Positions 1 to 7,194 of a DNA stretch of 19,311 bases are shown here, one piece after another (within the stretch, counting starts at the first letter, position 1; every line of letters begins with the position of its first letter). Below the pieces are notes generated by a model that was given only the letters and a program-made list of their open reading frames with translations, made no database searches and was not told the origin of the DNA. The stretch spans positions 1 through 19,311 of the forward strand of contig NZ_JBMERP010000069.1 in assembly GCF_049310925.1 (NCBI RefSeq), read 5' to 3'. Source of the DNA: Virgibacillus_F sp049310925. GTDB lineage: Bacteria > Bacillota > Bacilli > Bacillales > Amphibacillaceae. The position numbers and the translations under genes are program-made.

Positions 1-284
1 GTATGCACGGTGAAATAAACGACAACACTCTAGCTAAAACACAAGTCAAATCGTTATATCTATAGATTCCAAATTATTACATCCTTCTTCCTTTTCCTAT
101 AAAAATATGCTCTTATTGCGATAACCCTTCATGATCAACCTTTTAATAAGATTACATGATTTCCATCAAATACTCTGTAACATCCCATTCAATTCACATT
201 TAAGAAAAGCGAAAGCGCCCATTTAATGTTCAAAAAGTATTAGTAACGGAAATGCTTCGTAAAATCTGATAACTCCCTATACCA
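1..284. other. Intergenic, no gene seen
   Basis: AT-rich stretch with no supportable ORF on either strand. Around 203-222 there is a short motif, AAAAGCGAAAGCGCC, that resembles the end of the GC-rich intergenic element at about 10352-10497 and may be a decayed copy. Nothing else stands out. Confidence 0.5.
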
Positions 285-328
285 AAAAGAGTAGATCATA
301 CACTACTTATGTATCGATCTACTCTTTT
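285..328 (-). terminator. Rho-independent terminator of the cupredoxin gene
   Basis: Perfect 13-bp inverted repeat, AAAAGAGTAGATC at 285-297 and GATCTACTCTTTT at 316-328. A further ATAC/GTAT pairing sits inside the loop. The A and T tracts at both feet mean it could stop transcription in either direction. It lies 40 bp downstream of the minus-strand lipoprotein gene. Confidence 0.8.
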
Positions 329-367
329 ACAATTTTACTTCTTTTACCTATATCTTTTTAGTAAGTA

Positions 368-742
368 TTATTCAACTGTTAATGTAGACTGCATATTAGC
401 ATGCCCTTGTCCACATGGTATGCTGCAACGAATGGTATATTCTCCAGGCTCCAAGGTCACTTTTCCAGATTCATCACCTTCAATATTTACATCTGTTCCA
501 TCCACTTGGATCCCATGTAGACCTTCTTCATTTGTAAGGTTAAATGTGACCTCACCAGCCGGGACAGTGTAGTTCTCCTGATCAAATTCCCAGTTAGTTG
601 CAGTTATGTCAACAGTAGTACTAACACCATTACTTTCTGTCCCTTCAGAGGGATTGCCTTCTTCCGCACTATCCCCACCTCCGCAAGCAGCTAAAATGAG
701 AGAAAGCGCAATGAACATCAAAGCAAATATAACTTTTTTCAT
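368..742 (-). CDS. CuA-type cupredoxin lipoprotein (COX2-like soluble domain)
   Basis: This 124-residue protein has a lipoprotein signal (residues 1-20, lipobox LAAC, Cys20), an acidic Gly/Ser-rich linker and one cupredoxin domain (about 42-124). Its ligand set matches the CuA centre of cytochrome c oxidase subunit II: His76 in GLHGIQV, then CSIPCGQGHANM, giving Cys106, Cys110, His114 and Met117. There is no COX2 transmembrane hairpin and no oxidase subunit I in the window, so it is a free-standing lipid-anchored CuA domain on the outer face of the membrane. It may act in electron transfer or copper handling (inference). The start is fixed by AAAGGAGG about 9 nt upstream of ATG. The next genes upstream on the same strand are a broken small membrane gene and a heme membrane protein, which suggests a shared redox context. 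Confidence 0.85.
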   Translation of the reverse strand: MKKVIFALMFIALSLILAACGGGDSAEEGNPSEGTESNGVSTTVDITATNWEFDQENYTVPAGEVTFNLTNEEGLHGIQVDGTDVNIEGDESGKVTLEPGEYTIRCSIPCGQGHANMQSTLTVE

Positions 743-1005
743 AGTTAACAGCCTCCTTTAAATATTTTTAAGTTTACTACTATTTCTAGTATAGTAAAGA
801 AAAGATAGTTTTCTATTATAACTATGTAATTGTCAAAAAGATGCCACATTACTTATCTGTTATTTTCTAACTCTCTTGAGTAGATACCCCTAGGAAAAGA
901 GGATTGTACTTGTAGGGAACTCAGATAAGGATAGCGTACTGTAAATCAAGACAACTGCAGGAATACAAAATGTCAACGCTCCTTAATCTAATCAGAATTC
1001 CACTG
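743..1005. other. Intergenic, downstream of the broken gene
   Basis: Contains the upstream region of the cupredoxin gene (reading leftwards) and nothing else I can defend. A 28-codon minus-strand frame beginning at a TTG after AAGGAG (about 970-890) was seen, but it has no recognisable features and was not called. Confidence 0.4.
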
Positions 1006-1261
1006 TCAATCGACCTGTCGATGTGAATAAATAATCCATAATACACTTAAAATAGCTATTATCCAAGCCCATTGTAAGACATCAAAAAAAATGAAAACAT
1101 CCTGTATTGCCCGAACCGGGTCTAATGTTATGTAAAAAAAGCTATGAGTAAAAGTAACCATGGCTCAATAGGATAAGGTTGTCTTTGCTAACTGCCATTC
1201 CTAACACTGTAATAGGAACATTGACTGGACCTAAATCTAACAAAAGACCTGACTGAAACAT
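1006..1261 (-). pseudogene. Probable frameshifted small membrane protein gene
   Basis: Two adjacent minus-strand reading frames look protein-like. The first runs from ATG at 1261, preceded by CTGGGGGAA, to a TAG at 1142-1144; it is 39 residues, beginning MFQSGLLLDLGPVNVP. The second, in another frame, is open from 1161 to the TGA at 1006-1008; it is rich in hydrophobic and aromatic residues (for example DVFIFFDVLQWAWIIAIL) and has no ribosome binding site. They meet near a run of seven T/A bases, so one indel there would join them into a single protein of about 85 residues. The gene follows the ferric-reductase-like gene by about 90 bp in the same direction. I do not recognise the family. Two overlapping small genes are the alternative. 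Confidence 0.4.
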
Positions 1262-1352
1262 ACCATTCCCCCAGTTTACTTATTAAATTGGAGTTTGTGG
1301 GCTAAAAATATCAGCAGCTCAGTTCTAGGACAGTGCGGATTTATGTAAACTA

Positions 1353-2018
1353 TTATTTTCTGCGGCTCTTTACCGTCTTAATAAATGCCATTGTTTGTAA
1401 GAGAAACACGCTTCCCACCAGCAGCAAAAAAGGTGCTCTAAACCAATCCGGCGGGGGTACATTTTTATGAAAAGATAACGTATAGTGAATATAAAGAAAA
1501 TATCCACTATGTAGGGCGCTTAAATAAAAGATGATGTTTGCACTATTATGTAACCATTTCCAAGACGACCCACCTAACAATTTAACTGCCCTTTCAGTGG
1601 AAGTAGCCATTAAGATAATTGTTAATAAAAGAGCTGTGAGGCCTATCAGGTTTGCTAAACCGAACCCAGGTTCTAGCCGGGTAACACGCCCAAGTTCTGG
1701 AACAAATTCATATCCAAAAAAACGTAAAATATCCCAACGGGCCCATCCATTCCACACGAGAAAACCGTGAATAATTGCAATGACTCCAAACCAAATACCT
1801 AAATATTCCCGCCACGGCAACAGTTTTGCCGATGGAGACCAAATACGGGCCAATGGACCAATCACAAGTGTAAAAACTAATAGCAAAAGGGCACCATCAC
1901 CAAAGGCCTTCCATAGGCGCATGTCCCACGTCCACTGCGGCCGACTAATCCAGAACAACCATACCAAAACTGCAGCAATCACCCCAACTATTAGCTGACG
2001 TAACAAGTTATTTTTCAT
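1353..2018 (-). CDS. Ferric-reductase-like heme b membrane protein (YedZ/MsrQ type)
   Basis: This 221-residue protein has about six transmembrane helices (near 10-20, 38-58, 72-92, 117-137, 152-178 and 193-212). It has the histidine pattern of the ferric reductase-like transmembrane domain: His in GVIAIIHGFLVWNG, and two His in the helix WKWLHNSANIIFY...LHSGYF that would face each other across two b hemes. There is no FAD/NAD domain, so it must receive or donate electrons through another partner, such as quinol or a flavoprotein. MsrQ, the partner of methionine sulfoxide reductase MsrP, has this architecture, but no msrP is present. The start is fixed by AAAGGAG 9 nt before ATG. Its neighbours suggest a small extracytoplasmic redox unit with the CuA lipoprotein (inference). 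Confidence 0.7.
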   Translation of the reverse strand: MKNNLLRQLIVGVIAAVLVWLFWISRPQWTWDMRLWKAFGDGALLLLVFTLVIGPLARIWSPSAKLLPWREYLGIWFGVIAIIHGFLVWNGWARWDILRFFGYEFVPELGRVTRLEPGFGLANLIGLTALLLTIILMATSTERAVKLLGGSSWKWLHNSANIIFYLSALHSGYFLYIHYTLSFHKNVPPPDWFRAPFLLLVGSVFLLQTMAFIKTVKSRRK

Positions 2019-2387
2019 GTCAACAAACTCCTTTCAGAGACAGGCAAACAAGTGCTATCTCGTTTACACACCGTTTTAAATTCCTTAATTAAGTCATTTT
2101 TTAAACAATTTATAAGCCCACTGTATAGTTTTACCGGATTATAACCTATTGTAAATGATGAAAAGAAACCCGTCCACCTGTTGTAAGTACTATGATAAAA
2201 TAAGTAACAATAACTTTAGCAAAGGATATAGGGAACCTAAAAATGAAGGTACTATATGCCCATAGAAATTGATTTAGTCATGGATATGGGTATCCTGGGT
2301 TCGGGTAAGGATTTAGAGGTTTTTAACAAAATTTCAGAATCAGTTATATTAGAAGAAGCACCAAAACTAATAATGACATATTTTCCT

Positions 2388-2867
2388 CTACTTATGATAC
2401 GGTTCACCCCTATTAATCCTAAATCCCCTATAAACCTGCTCAATCAACACCAATCTCATCAACTGATGAGGAAAAGTCATTTTTGAAAAAGAAAGTGCCA
2501 GATTACTTCGCTTTTGAACCGCTTCGCTAATTCCAAGTGAACCACCAATCACAAATACTATTTTGCTTTTTCCATATGTCGCTAGCTCGTCCATTTTTGC
2601 TGCTAGTTGTTCTGAACTTAGCATTTTTCCGTTAATTTCTAATGTGATCACAAATGAGTCCTGACCAATGTTTCCAAGAATTCTTTCACCTTCTTTTTCT
2701 TTCACTTCCATCATTTCTGCGTTGCTCATATTTTCTGGTGCTTTTTCATCCGCTACTTCAATTACATCTAATTTAGCATAGGCAGTGAGACGTTTAAGAT
2801 ACTCCTCGAATCCTTGCTTTAGATATTTTTCCTTCAATTTTCCAACTGTGACAATAGTTATTTTCAT
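2388..2867 (-). CDS. rlmH: 23S rRNA (pseudouridine1915-N3)-methyltransferase RlmH
   Basis: SPOUT-class methyltransferase that uses S-adenosylmethionine to methylate pseudouridine 1915 in helix 69 of 23S rRNA on assembled 70S ribosomes. The 159-residue length is exactly typical. It starts MKITIVTVGKLKEKYL, carries the SAM-knot segment FVIGGSLGISEAV (about 104-116) and ends in the signature RGEPYHK. AAAGGA lies just upstream of the ATG. In Bacillus this gene sits close to the replication origin, so its presence hints at an origin-proximal window (inference). No clear terminator follows it; a short plus-strand reading frame faces its 3' end. Confidence 0.97.
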   Translation of the reverse strand: MKITIVTVGKLKEKYLKQGFEEYLKRLTAYAKLDVIEVADEKAPENMSNAEMMEVKEKEGERILGNIGQDSFVITLEINGKMLSSEQLAAKMDELATYGKSKIVFVIGGSLGISEAVQKRSNLALSFSKMTFPHQLMRLVLIEQVYRGFRINRGEPYHK

Positions 2868-3002
2868 TTAGTTACGTCCTTTTTTAAAAATTATCGAGAC
2901 TTCTATAATCATCTTACCAAATCAAGCTAATTATCACTAAGGTTAGTTTGTAATTTACATGTTAAGGGAAAGACATACATACATACAAAAGGAGTGGATT
3001 TC

Positions 3003-3362
3003 ATGCAGCAAATTCTATTCATTCAAACCGGAACAGGCACTGATGTACATGGCCAGGATGTAACCAAGGCATCTGTTCGTGCAGTACAAAATGCAATTTT
3101 CCATAATTCGATGCCTGGAATTGAAAAAAACCTGCCTGATCAAAGACTGGAAAATATGAGGGTTAATGTCAAACTTGCCATTCCGGCTGACCAGGATCAG
3201 CTTGATGAAGATAAGGTTAAGGAATTAATTCCCTATGGAACAGTAACAGTTGAAGTCGTTGATGGTGGAATGGCCACAACAAGCGGAATCTTTTTAGAAG
3301 ACAAACAGGATAAAAACGATTTAATGTATATTGTAAACGCAGCTGTTGAAGTTGGGTACTAA
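3003..3362 (+). CDS. Lin0512 family conserved protein
   Basis: A 119-residue cytoplasmic protein beginning MQQILFIQTGTGTDVHGQDV and ending in NAAVEVGY, matching the small Lin0512 family of unknown function (recognised from memory). A GTG nine bases upstream is in frame but lies inside the Shine-Dalgarno GGAG (2991-2994), so the ATG with 8-nt spacing is the better start. There is no signal peptide or membrane helix. The conserved N-terminal GTGTDxHGQD and the region HNSMPGIEK are the parts most likely to form a site. It stands alone, followed by a strong terminator. Confidence 0.8.
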   Translation: MQQILFIQTGTGTDVHGQDVTKASVRAVQNAIFHNSMPGIEKNLPDQRLENMRVNVKLAIPADQDQLDEDKVKELIPYGTVTVEVVDGGMATTSGIFLEDKQDKNDLMYIVNAAVEVGY

Positions 3363-3382
3363 AATAAAACTGAAACATGCAA

Positions 3383-3416
3383 GCCTCTCCTAATAATTGG
3401 AGAGGCCATTTTTATG
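3383..3416 (+). terminator. Rho-independent terminator
   Basis: Stem GCCTCTCC (3383-3390) pairs with GGAGAGGC (3399-3406), with an 8-nt loop, then a T-rich tail. It ends the Lin0512-family gene. Confidence 0.88.
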
Positions 3417-3536
3417 TGTTAAACTTTCCCCTTTATTAATTGGAAATGCATTATAGCCTTTGTTTTATATTTCCATCTATATTTTCAAGAAAAAAAGTAA
3501 TGATAAGAACAAGTAAACAAAAAGGAGATTATGTTC

Positions 3537-4370
3537 ATGAAAAAATTCTATCTAATTTTCATAAGTATATTGTTCATATTACTTGTTGCTTGTAATACGA
3601 ACGAACAGTCATTAGACACCAATAGCCGAGGACTCAATGAGGATGACACCATTTCTAGCCTGAATACAGACTCCTCGAGTGAGGGTTATCCGCACACGAC
3701 ACCAATTAAAATTCAAGATGCTAAATACAAATTTAAAGTCCAGCTTTATAAAGGTGATGGTGATAATAACCAGAATCAACAACAACAAGACACACAAATG
3801 AAAGTACCACAACAGAATCAAATACAAAATCAAGATGGTACACAACAAGAAACTGACCAGCAACAAAGACAAGAGGCACAACCACCTCAGCAGAACGAAC
3901 AGCAAAATCAAGGGGACGAACAACAAAATACGCAAAAGCAACAGTCAGACGCAAAAGATTCCGCTCAGGGTCAAAATCAAGCTAACAAGGGTATAAGTAA
4001 GTTTGCGACGTCAGTAATTAGATTGACAAATGATGAAAGAAGAAATGTAGGATTACCTGCATTGAAGTCACATGCTCCCTTAAGTAAGGTTGCCAAAGCG
4101 AAATCAAAAGACATGGAGAATAAAGGATATTTTTCGCATACAAGTCCTACGTATGGATCTCCGTTTGACATGATGCGAGACTTTGGTGTGTCTTATCAAT
4201 CAGCAGGTGAAAATATAGCTCAGGGTCAACGTACACCGGAAGCTGTTGTAGAAGCATGGATGAATAGCCAAGGCCACCGTGAGAACATTTTAAATGATAA
4301 ATTCACCCATATTGGTGTTGGATTTGAGCAAGCAGGTCATCACTGGACACAGATGTTCATACAAAAATAA
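3537..4370 (+). CDS. Gln-rich lipoprotein with C-terminal CAP (SCP/PR1) domain, YkwD-like
   Basis: This 277-residue lipoprotein has a signal peptide with lipobox LVAC (Cys19). A low-complexity Gln/Asn-rich linker covers about residues 78-147. A CAP domain covers about 158-277, with the hallmarks IRLTNDERR, YFSHTSP, AGENIAQG, AWMNSQGHRENIL and THIGVGFE. CAP proteins in spore formers (YkwD, YlbC) are extracytoplasmic; the bacterial biochemical role is unclear. The putative metal-binding His residues (SH in YFSHTSP, GHRENI) are present. An in-frame ATG six bases upstream is only 3 nt from AAAGGAG (3521-3527), so the second ATG, at 9 nt, was chosen. The sspH-type gene begins 37 bp downstream with no terminator between, so a link to the spore or mother-cell envelope is possible (inference). 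Confidence 0.88.
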   Translation: MKKFYLIFISILFILLVACNTNEQSLDTNSRGLNEDDTISSLNTDSSSEGYPHTTPIKIQDAKYKFKVQLYKGDGDNNQNQQQQDTQMKVPQQNQIQNQDGTQQETDQQQRQEAQPPQQNEQQNQGDEQQNTQKQQSDAKDSAQGQNQANKGISKFATSVIRLTNDERRNVGLPALKSHAPLSKVAKAKSKDMENKGYFSHTSPTYGSPFDMMRDFGVSYQSAGENIAQGQRTPEAVVEAWMNSQGHRENILNDKFTHIGVGFEQAGHHWTQMFIQK

Positions 4371-4407
4371 AAAAGACCCACATTATTATGCAGCGGGAGA
4401 GAGAATT

Positions 4408-4599
4408 ATGGATAGCAAACGTGCACAGCAAATAGTTGATTCAATTCCCATGATAAATGTAAATTATCATGGAATACCGGTCTACATCCAGGAGGTTCAA
4501 GCTGATAACGAGACAGCAAAAGTCTTCCCTCTTGATGAAATGCACAATGAACAGCTCGTTGAGTTAATTGGTTTAATGGAAAATGAATTAAAGTCATAA
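4408..4599 (+). CDS. sspH: H-type small acid-soluble spore protein
   Basis: This 63-residue protein begins MDSKRAQQIVDSIPMINVNY, followed by HGIPVYIQEV and ETAKVFPLDE. That is the SspH-family pattern: an N-terminal helix with RA, then G-x-PV-x-IQ-V and ETA. H-type SASPs are minor spore core proteins made in the forespore. The reading frame is open further upstream into the CAP gene, but similarity begins at this ATG, which follows GGGAGAGAG. It shows directly that the host can form endospores. No clear sigma-G promoter could be fixed by eye in the short gap. Confidence 0.9.
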   Translation: MDSKRAQQIVDSIPMINVNYHGIPVYIQEVQADNETAKVFPLDEMHNEQLVELIGLMENELKS

Positions 4600-4610
4600 T
4601 ACTGGACAAA

Positions 4611-4650
4611 AATAATCTCACGCCAATAATTGGAGATTATTTTTGTTTTA
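4611..4650 (+). terminator. Rho-independent terminator
   Basis: AATAATCTC (4611-4619) pairs with GAGATTATT (4633-4641). A CCAA/TTGG pairing lies inside the loop, and a T-rich tract follows. It ends the CAP/sspH unit. Confidence 0.75.
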
Positions 4651-4711
4651 TCTAATGAGATGCCTGTATAATGTTGGTAATGTATCAGCAGTACAAGAAG
4701 GAGGGGTTACT

Positions 4712-6286
4712 GTGCAAGACTTAGATCTACATCATATCTTTGAACTTGGCCTGATTCTTATAATGATTGCAGCTGGAATAACCGCTATTGCTAAAAAGTT
4801 TAACAAACCATACCCAATAGCACTGGTAATTGTTGGTGCAATCATTGGCTTGTTAAACATTTCTATACTAGGACCTCTAATAGACTTCATTACTGAAGGG
4901 GAGATATTTAACTTTGTTATCATTACGCTGTTCCTTCCTGCATTACTGGGGGAAGCCGCTTTAAAACTCCCTTTCTCACATCTGAATGAGAATAAAAAGC
5001 CGATTCTATCGCTGGCCTTTGGAGGAACATTCATATCGTTTATTATAATCGGATTCTCCTCGATGTGGTTATTAAACTTTTCACTTCCAGCTGCTTTTGT
5101 ATTTGCAGCCATTATGAGTGCCACAGATCCGGTTAGTGTTTTGTCTATTTTTAAAGGGCTTGGAGTAAACAAAAGATTAGCAACTATTATTGAAGGTGAG
5201 AGTTTATTTAATGATGGGTTGGCTGTTGTACTTTTTAAGATTTCCGCCTTTTCACTAATTACATATACGGAACTAGGATTTGAAGGCCTTGGCTTAGGAA
5301 CTTGGGAATTCGTTAAAGTTGTGTCTCTCGGTCTCATTATCGGAGCCGTACTTGGCTATGGATTTTCTATATTAACAAAGTACTTTGACGATTATCCATT
5401 AGAGATTATCTTTAGTATTATTTTATTTTATGGAGCATTCTTGCTTGCAGAAAGTATTCATGCTTCTGGAGTTATTGCAGTTGTTGTTGCAGCGCTTATC
5501 TTCGGAAATTATGGCGGTAAAATAGGGATGAGCCCAACAACGAAATTGAACATTAGCAACTTTTGGGACGTAGCAGCCTTGTTGGCAAACTCCCTTGTTT
5601 TCTTGATGGTCGGATTAGAAATTACAAGAATAAATGTAGCTGATAAATGGGGCTTAATCTTTTTTGCGATACTTATTGTACTAATTGCAAGAAGCTTCGC
5701 CGTTTACACTAGTTTATTTTTCATTAAAAACATCCCATACTCCTGGAAGCATGTTTTCAATTGGGGTGGATTAAAGGGTTCCCTTTCCATTGCGCTAGTT
5801 CTCAGTCTTCCACGTGACTTTCAAGGACGTGAGGATCTGTTGATTGTTGCTTTTAGTGTGGTTTTATTCTCACTAGTGCTTCAGGGTCTGACAATTAAGC
5901 CGCTTCTATCTCTCTTAGGTGTTACACAAAAGGAAGAAGGATATACAGAATACAAATCAATCATTGCGCGTGCCCATCGATTGGAGACAGCCATTGAAGA
6001 AGTAGCTAAAGTTAAAAAGAATCTATTTATAACCGACACTGTCTCAAAAGAAGTAACAAACAATTATGAACAGGAACTACTTAAAGCACATGAGGAAATG
6101 GATCAGCTGTTTCATGATCACCCTGAGTTAAAGGAAAAGCAGCAAGTAACTTTAGAAAAGTACTCTTTATATGCACAGCATGAGGCGATTGATCTGTTGT
6201 TAAGAGACGAGATAATTACAAGTGAGATTGCAGAAAAAGAGCATGAACATATTACAGACAAATTAGTCGAATTAGAGGATGATTGA
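4712..6286 (+). CDS. CPA1-family Na+(K+)/H+ antiporter, NhaP-type
   Basis: This 524-residue integral membrane protein has about 12 transmembrane segments in residues 1-400 and a charged, helical cytoplasmic tail of about 120 residues. It carries the CPA1 transport signature EGESLFNDGLAVVLF (about 158-172, with the Asn-Asp pair) and, earlier, MSATDPVSVLSIFK. It would exchange cytoplasmic Na+ or K+ for protons, for pH and salt homeostasis. The start is GTG 4712, placed 7 nt after AAGGAGG (4698-4704). An in-frame TTG at 4643 would add 23 residues but has no such site and falls inside the preceding terminator. The acidic, Lys/Glu-rich tail is probably regulatory (inference). It is monocistronic, with terminators on both sides. 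Confidence 0.92.
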   Translation: MQDLDLHHIFELGLILIMIAAGITAIAKKFNKPYPIALVIVGAIIGLLNISILGPLIDFITEGEIFNFVIITLFLPALLGEAALKLPFSHLNENKKPILSLAFGGTFISFIIIGFSSMWLLNFSLPAAFVFAAIMSATDPVSVLSIFKGLGVNKRLATIIEGESLFNDGLAVVLFKISAFSLITYTELGFEGLGLGTWEFVKVVSLGLIIGAVLGYGFSILTKYFDDYPLEIIFSIILFYGAFLLAESIHASGVIAVVVAALIFGNYGGKIGMSPTTKLNISNFWDVAALLANSLVFLMVGLEITRINVADKWGLIFFAILIVLIARSFAVYTSLFFIKNIPYSWKHVFNWGGLKGSLSIALVLSLPRDFQGREDLLIVAFSVVLFSLVLQGLTIKPLLSLLGVTQKEEGYTEYKSIIARAHRLETAIEEVAKVKKNLFITDTVSKEVTNNYEQELLKAHEEMDQLFHDHPELKEKQQVTLEKYSLYAQHEAIDLLLRDEIITSEIAEKEHEHITDKLVELEDD

Positions 6287-6367
6287 CAAATTTACAGATT
6301 GAAGAATTGGTTAAAAATACTGTAAATGTCATAAAACAAGAGTTTCTGTCCTCGCCCCATTACCTTT

Positions 6368-6393
6368 GGTCTCTTTTATAGAGACCTTTTTTT
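6368..6393 (+). terminator. Rho-independent terminator of the antiporter gene
   Basis: GGTCTC (6368-6373) and GAGACC (6381-6386), with a 7-nt loop, then seven T. The dispersed repeat begins directly after the T tract. Confidence 0.85.
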
Positions 6394-6478
6394 GGCAGGT
6401 AAGAAAGTATAAATCCTTTCTTACTGCATAAGTGCAACTAAGTGGCCATTAAGGCTTGGCGATAAGCCAAGTTTCTAA
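6394..6478. repeat. Dispersed hairpin repeat, copy A
   Basis: It shares with 13549-13636 the succession GTAA(A)GAAAG, an A/T hairpin, CATAAGTGCAACTAAG, and AGGCTTGGCGATAAGCCAA, then TTTCTAA. Two hairpins are visible. One is AGAAAG/CTTTCT; the other is CTTGGC (6455-6460) with GCCAAG (6466-6471) around GATAA. The left edge abuts the terminator T tract. No ORF. Confidence 0.75.
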
Positions 6479-6512
6479 TGTGAAGGCAGATTAAATTGCA
6501 GGGAAAATCAAC

Positions 6513-6541
6513 TTGACAGATAAGTAAATAACTCGTATTGT
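6513..6541 (+). promoter_or_regulatory. Sigma-A promoter of the first iron operon
   Basis: TTGACA (6513-6518), a 17-nt spacer, then TATTGT (6536-6541). The Fur box begins 8 bp after the -10, over the expected transcription start. Confidence 0.7.
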
Positions 6542-6548
6542 TATGAAT

Positions 6549-6567
6549 GATAATGATAATCTTTATC
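6549..6567. promoter_or_regulatory. Fur box
   Basis: GATAATGATAATCTTTATC matches the classical 19-bp Fur consensus GATAATGATAATCATTATC at 18 of 19 positions. Its place just downstream of the -10 predicts iron-dependent repression of the nitroreductase-YfiY-permease operon. Confidence 0.85.
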
Positions 6568-6589
6568 ATTTAAGTGGATAAGGAAGTAG

Positions 6590-7180
6590 GTGAGAGAAAT
6601 TAATCTGTTTGAAATAATGCGTGGTCGGCGAACGATTCTTGACTATAAAGCCGAAAAGGTAGACCAATCTTTGCTGATTGAGTTATTTGAGCATGCATCT
6701 TATGCACCGAATCACCATATGAAGGAACCCTGGAAAATTAAAATATACGAAGACGAAGCACGCTCTGATTTTGGAGATAAAATAGTAGATAGTTACATAA
6801 GATATGGGCTTTTAAAATCACTTTCAGATGAAAAATTAAAAAAAGCACGCCAGTCATATGACCGTTTTTTTACATCTGTTCCACATCATGCCCTTTTTTA
6901 CATGGATAAAGAAGATGATGGCGGATACCTGGACAATGAGAATTATGCTGCGGTGTGTGCATTCATTCAGAATTTCCAACTTGCTGCCTGGGCTAAACAA
7001 ATCGGTACTATGTGGACTGCTAAACCTACACTTATGGATGAGACATTTATAAAGGAAATTGGTTTAACACCTAGTGAACATCGGTTGATTGCTGTTGTAC
7101 AGATTGGTTATCCTAACAAGATCCCTAATGGTCGTGGACGGACACCAATAAGTAATTCTATTGAATGGATTCAAACCTAA
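6590..7180 (+). CDS. yfhC: Nitroreductase family FMN flavoprotein, YfhC-like
   Basis: This 196-residue protein has the nitroreductase fold pattern: a basic FMN-phosphate segment near the start (IMRGRRTILDY), ASYAPNHHMKEPWKIKIYED, a central NYAAVCAFIQNFQLAAWAKQIGTMWT (family motif around the dimer/FMN site), and RLIAVVQIGYPNK near the end. In Bacillus subtilis, yfhC lies next to the yfiY-yfiZ-yfhA siderophore importer, and the same neighbourhood is kept here. A role in reducing or processing imported ferric chelates is a reasonable inference but is untested. The GTG start follows AAGGAAG; the next ATG would remove part of the conserved N-terminus. The gene is first in a Fur-controlled operon, 14 bp before the binding protein gene. 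Confidence 0.82.
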   Translation: MREINLFEIMRGRRTILDYKAEKVDQSLLIELFEHASYAPNHHMKEPWKIKIYEDEARSDFGDKIVDSYIRYGLLKSLSDEKLKKARQSYDRFFTSVPHHALFYMDKEDDGGYLDNENYAAVCAFIQNFQLAAWAKQIGTMWTAKPTLMDETFIKEIGLTPSEHRLIAVVQIGYPNKIPNGRGRTPISNSIEWIQT

Positions 7181-7194
7181 GAGGAGGAGAAAAA

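Noticed and set aside
820..840. TTGACA and TATAAT near each other upstream of the cupredoxin gene (minus strand)
   Set aside because: They are only 10 bp apart, so they cannot form one sigma-A promoter.
2256..2486. Plus-strand frame of 76 codons (MPIEIDLVMDMGILGSGKDL...) facing the 3' end of rlmH
   Set aside because: Its second half is antisense to rlmH, the ribosome binding site is poor and I recognise no family; it may be a remnant, but the case is too weak to call.
3612..3954. Long minus-strand frames of Leu/Val-rich sequence over the CAP gene
   Set aside because: They are mirrors of the CAA-rich linker of the CAP lipoprotein, with no start signals.
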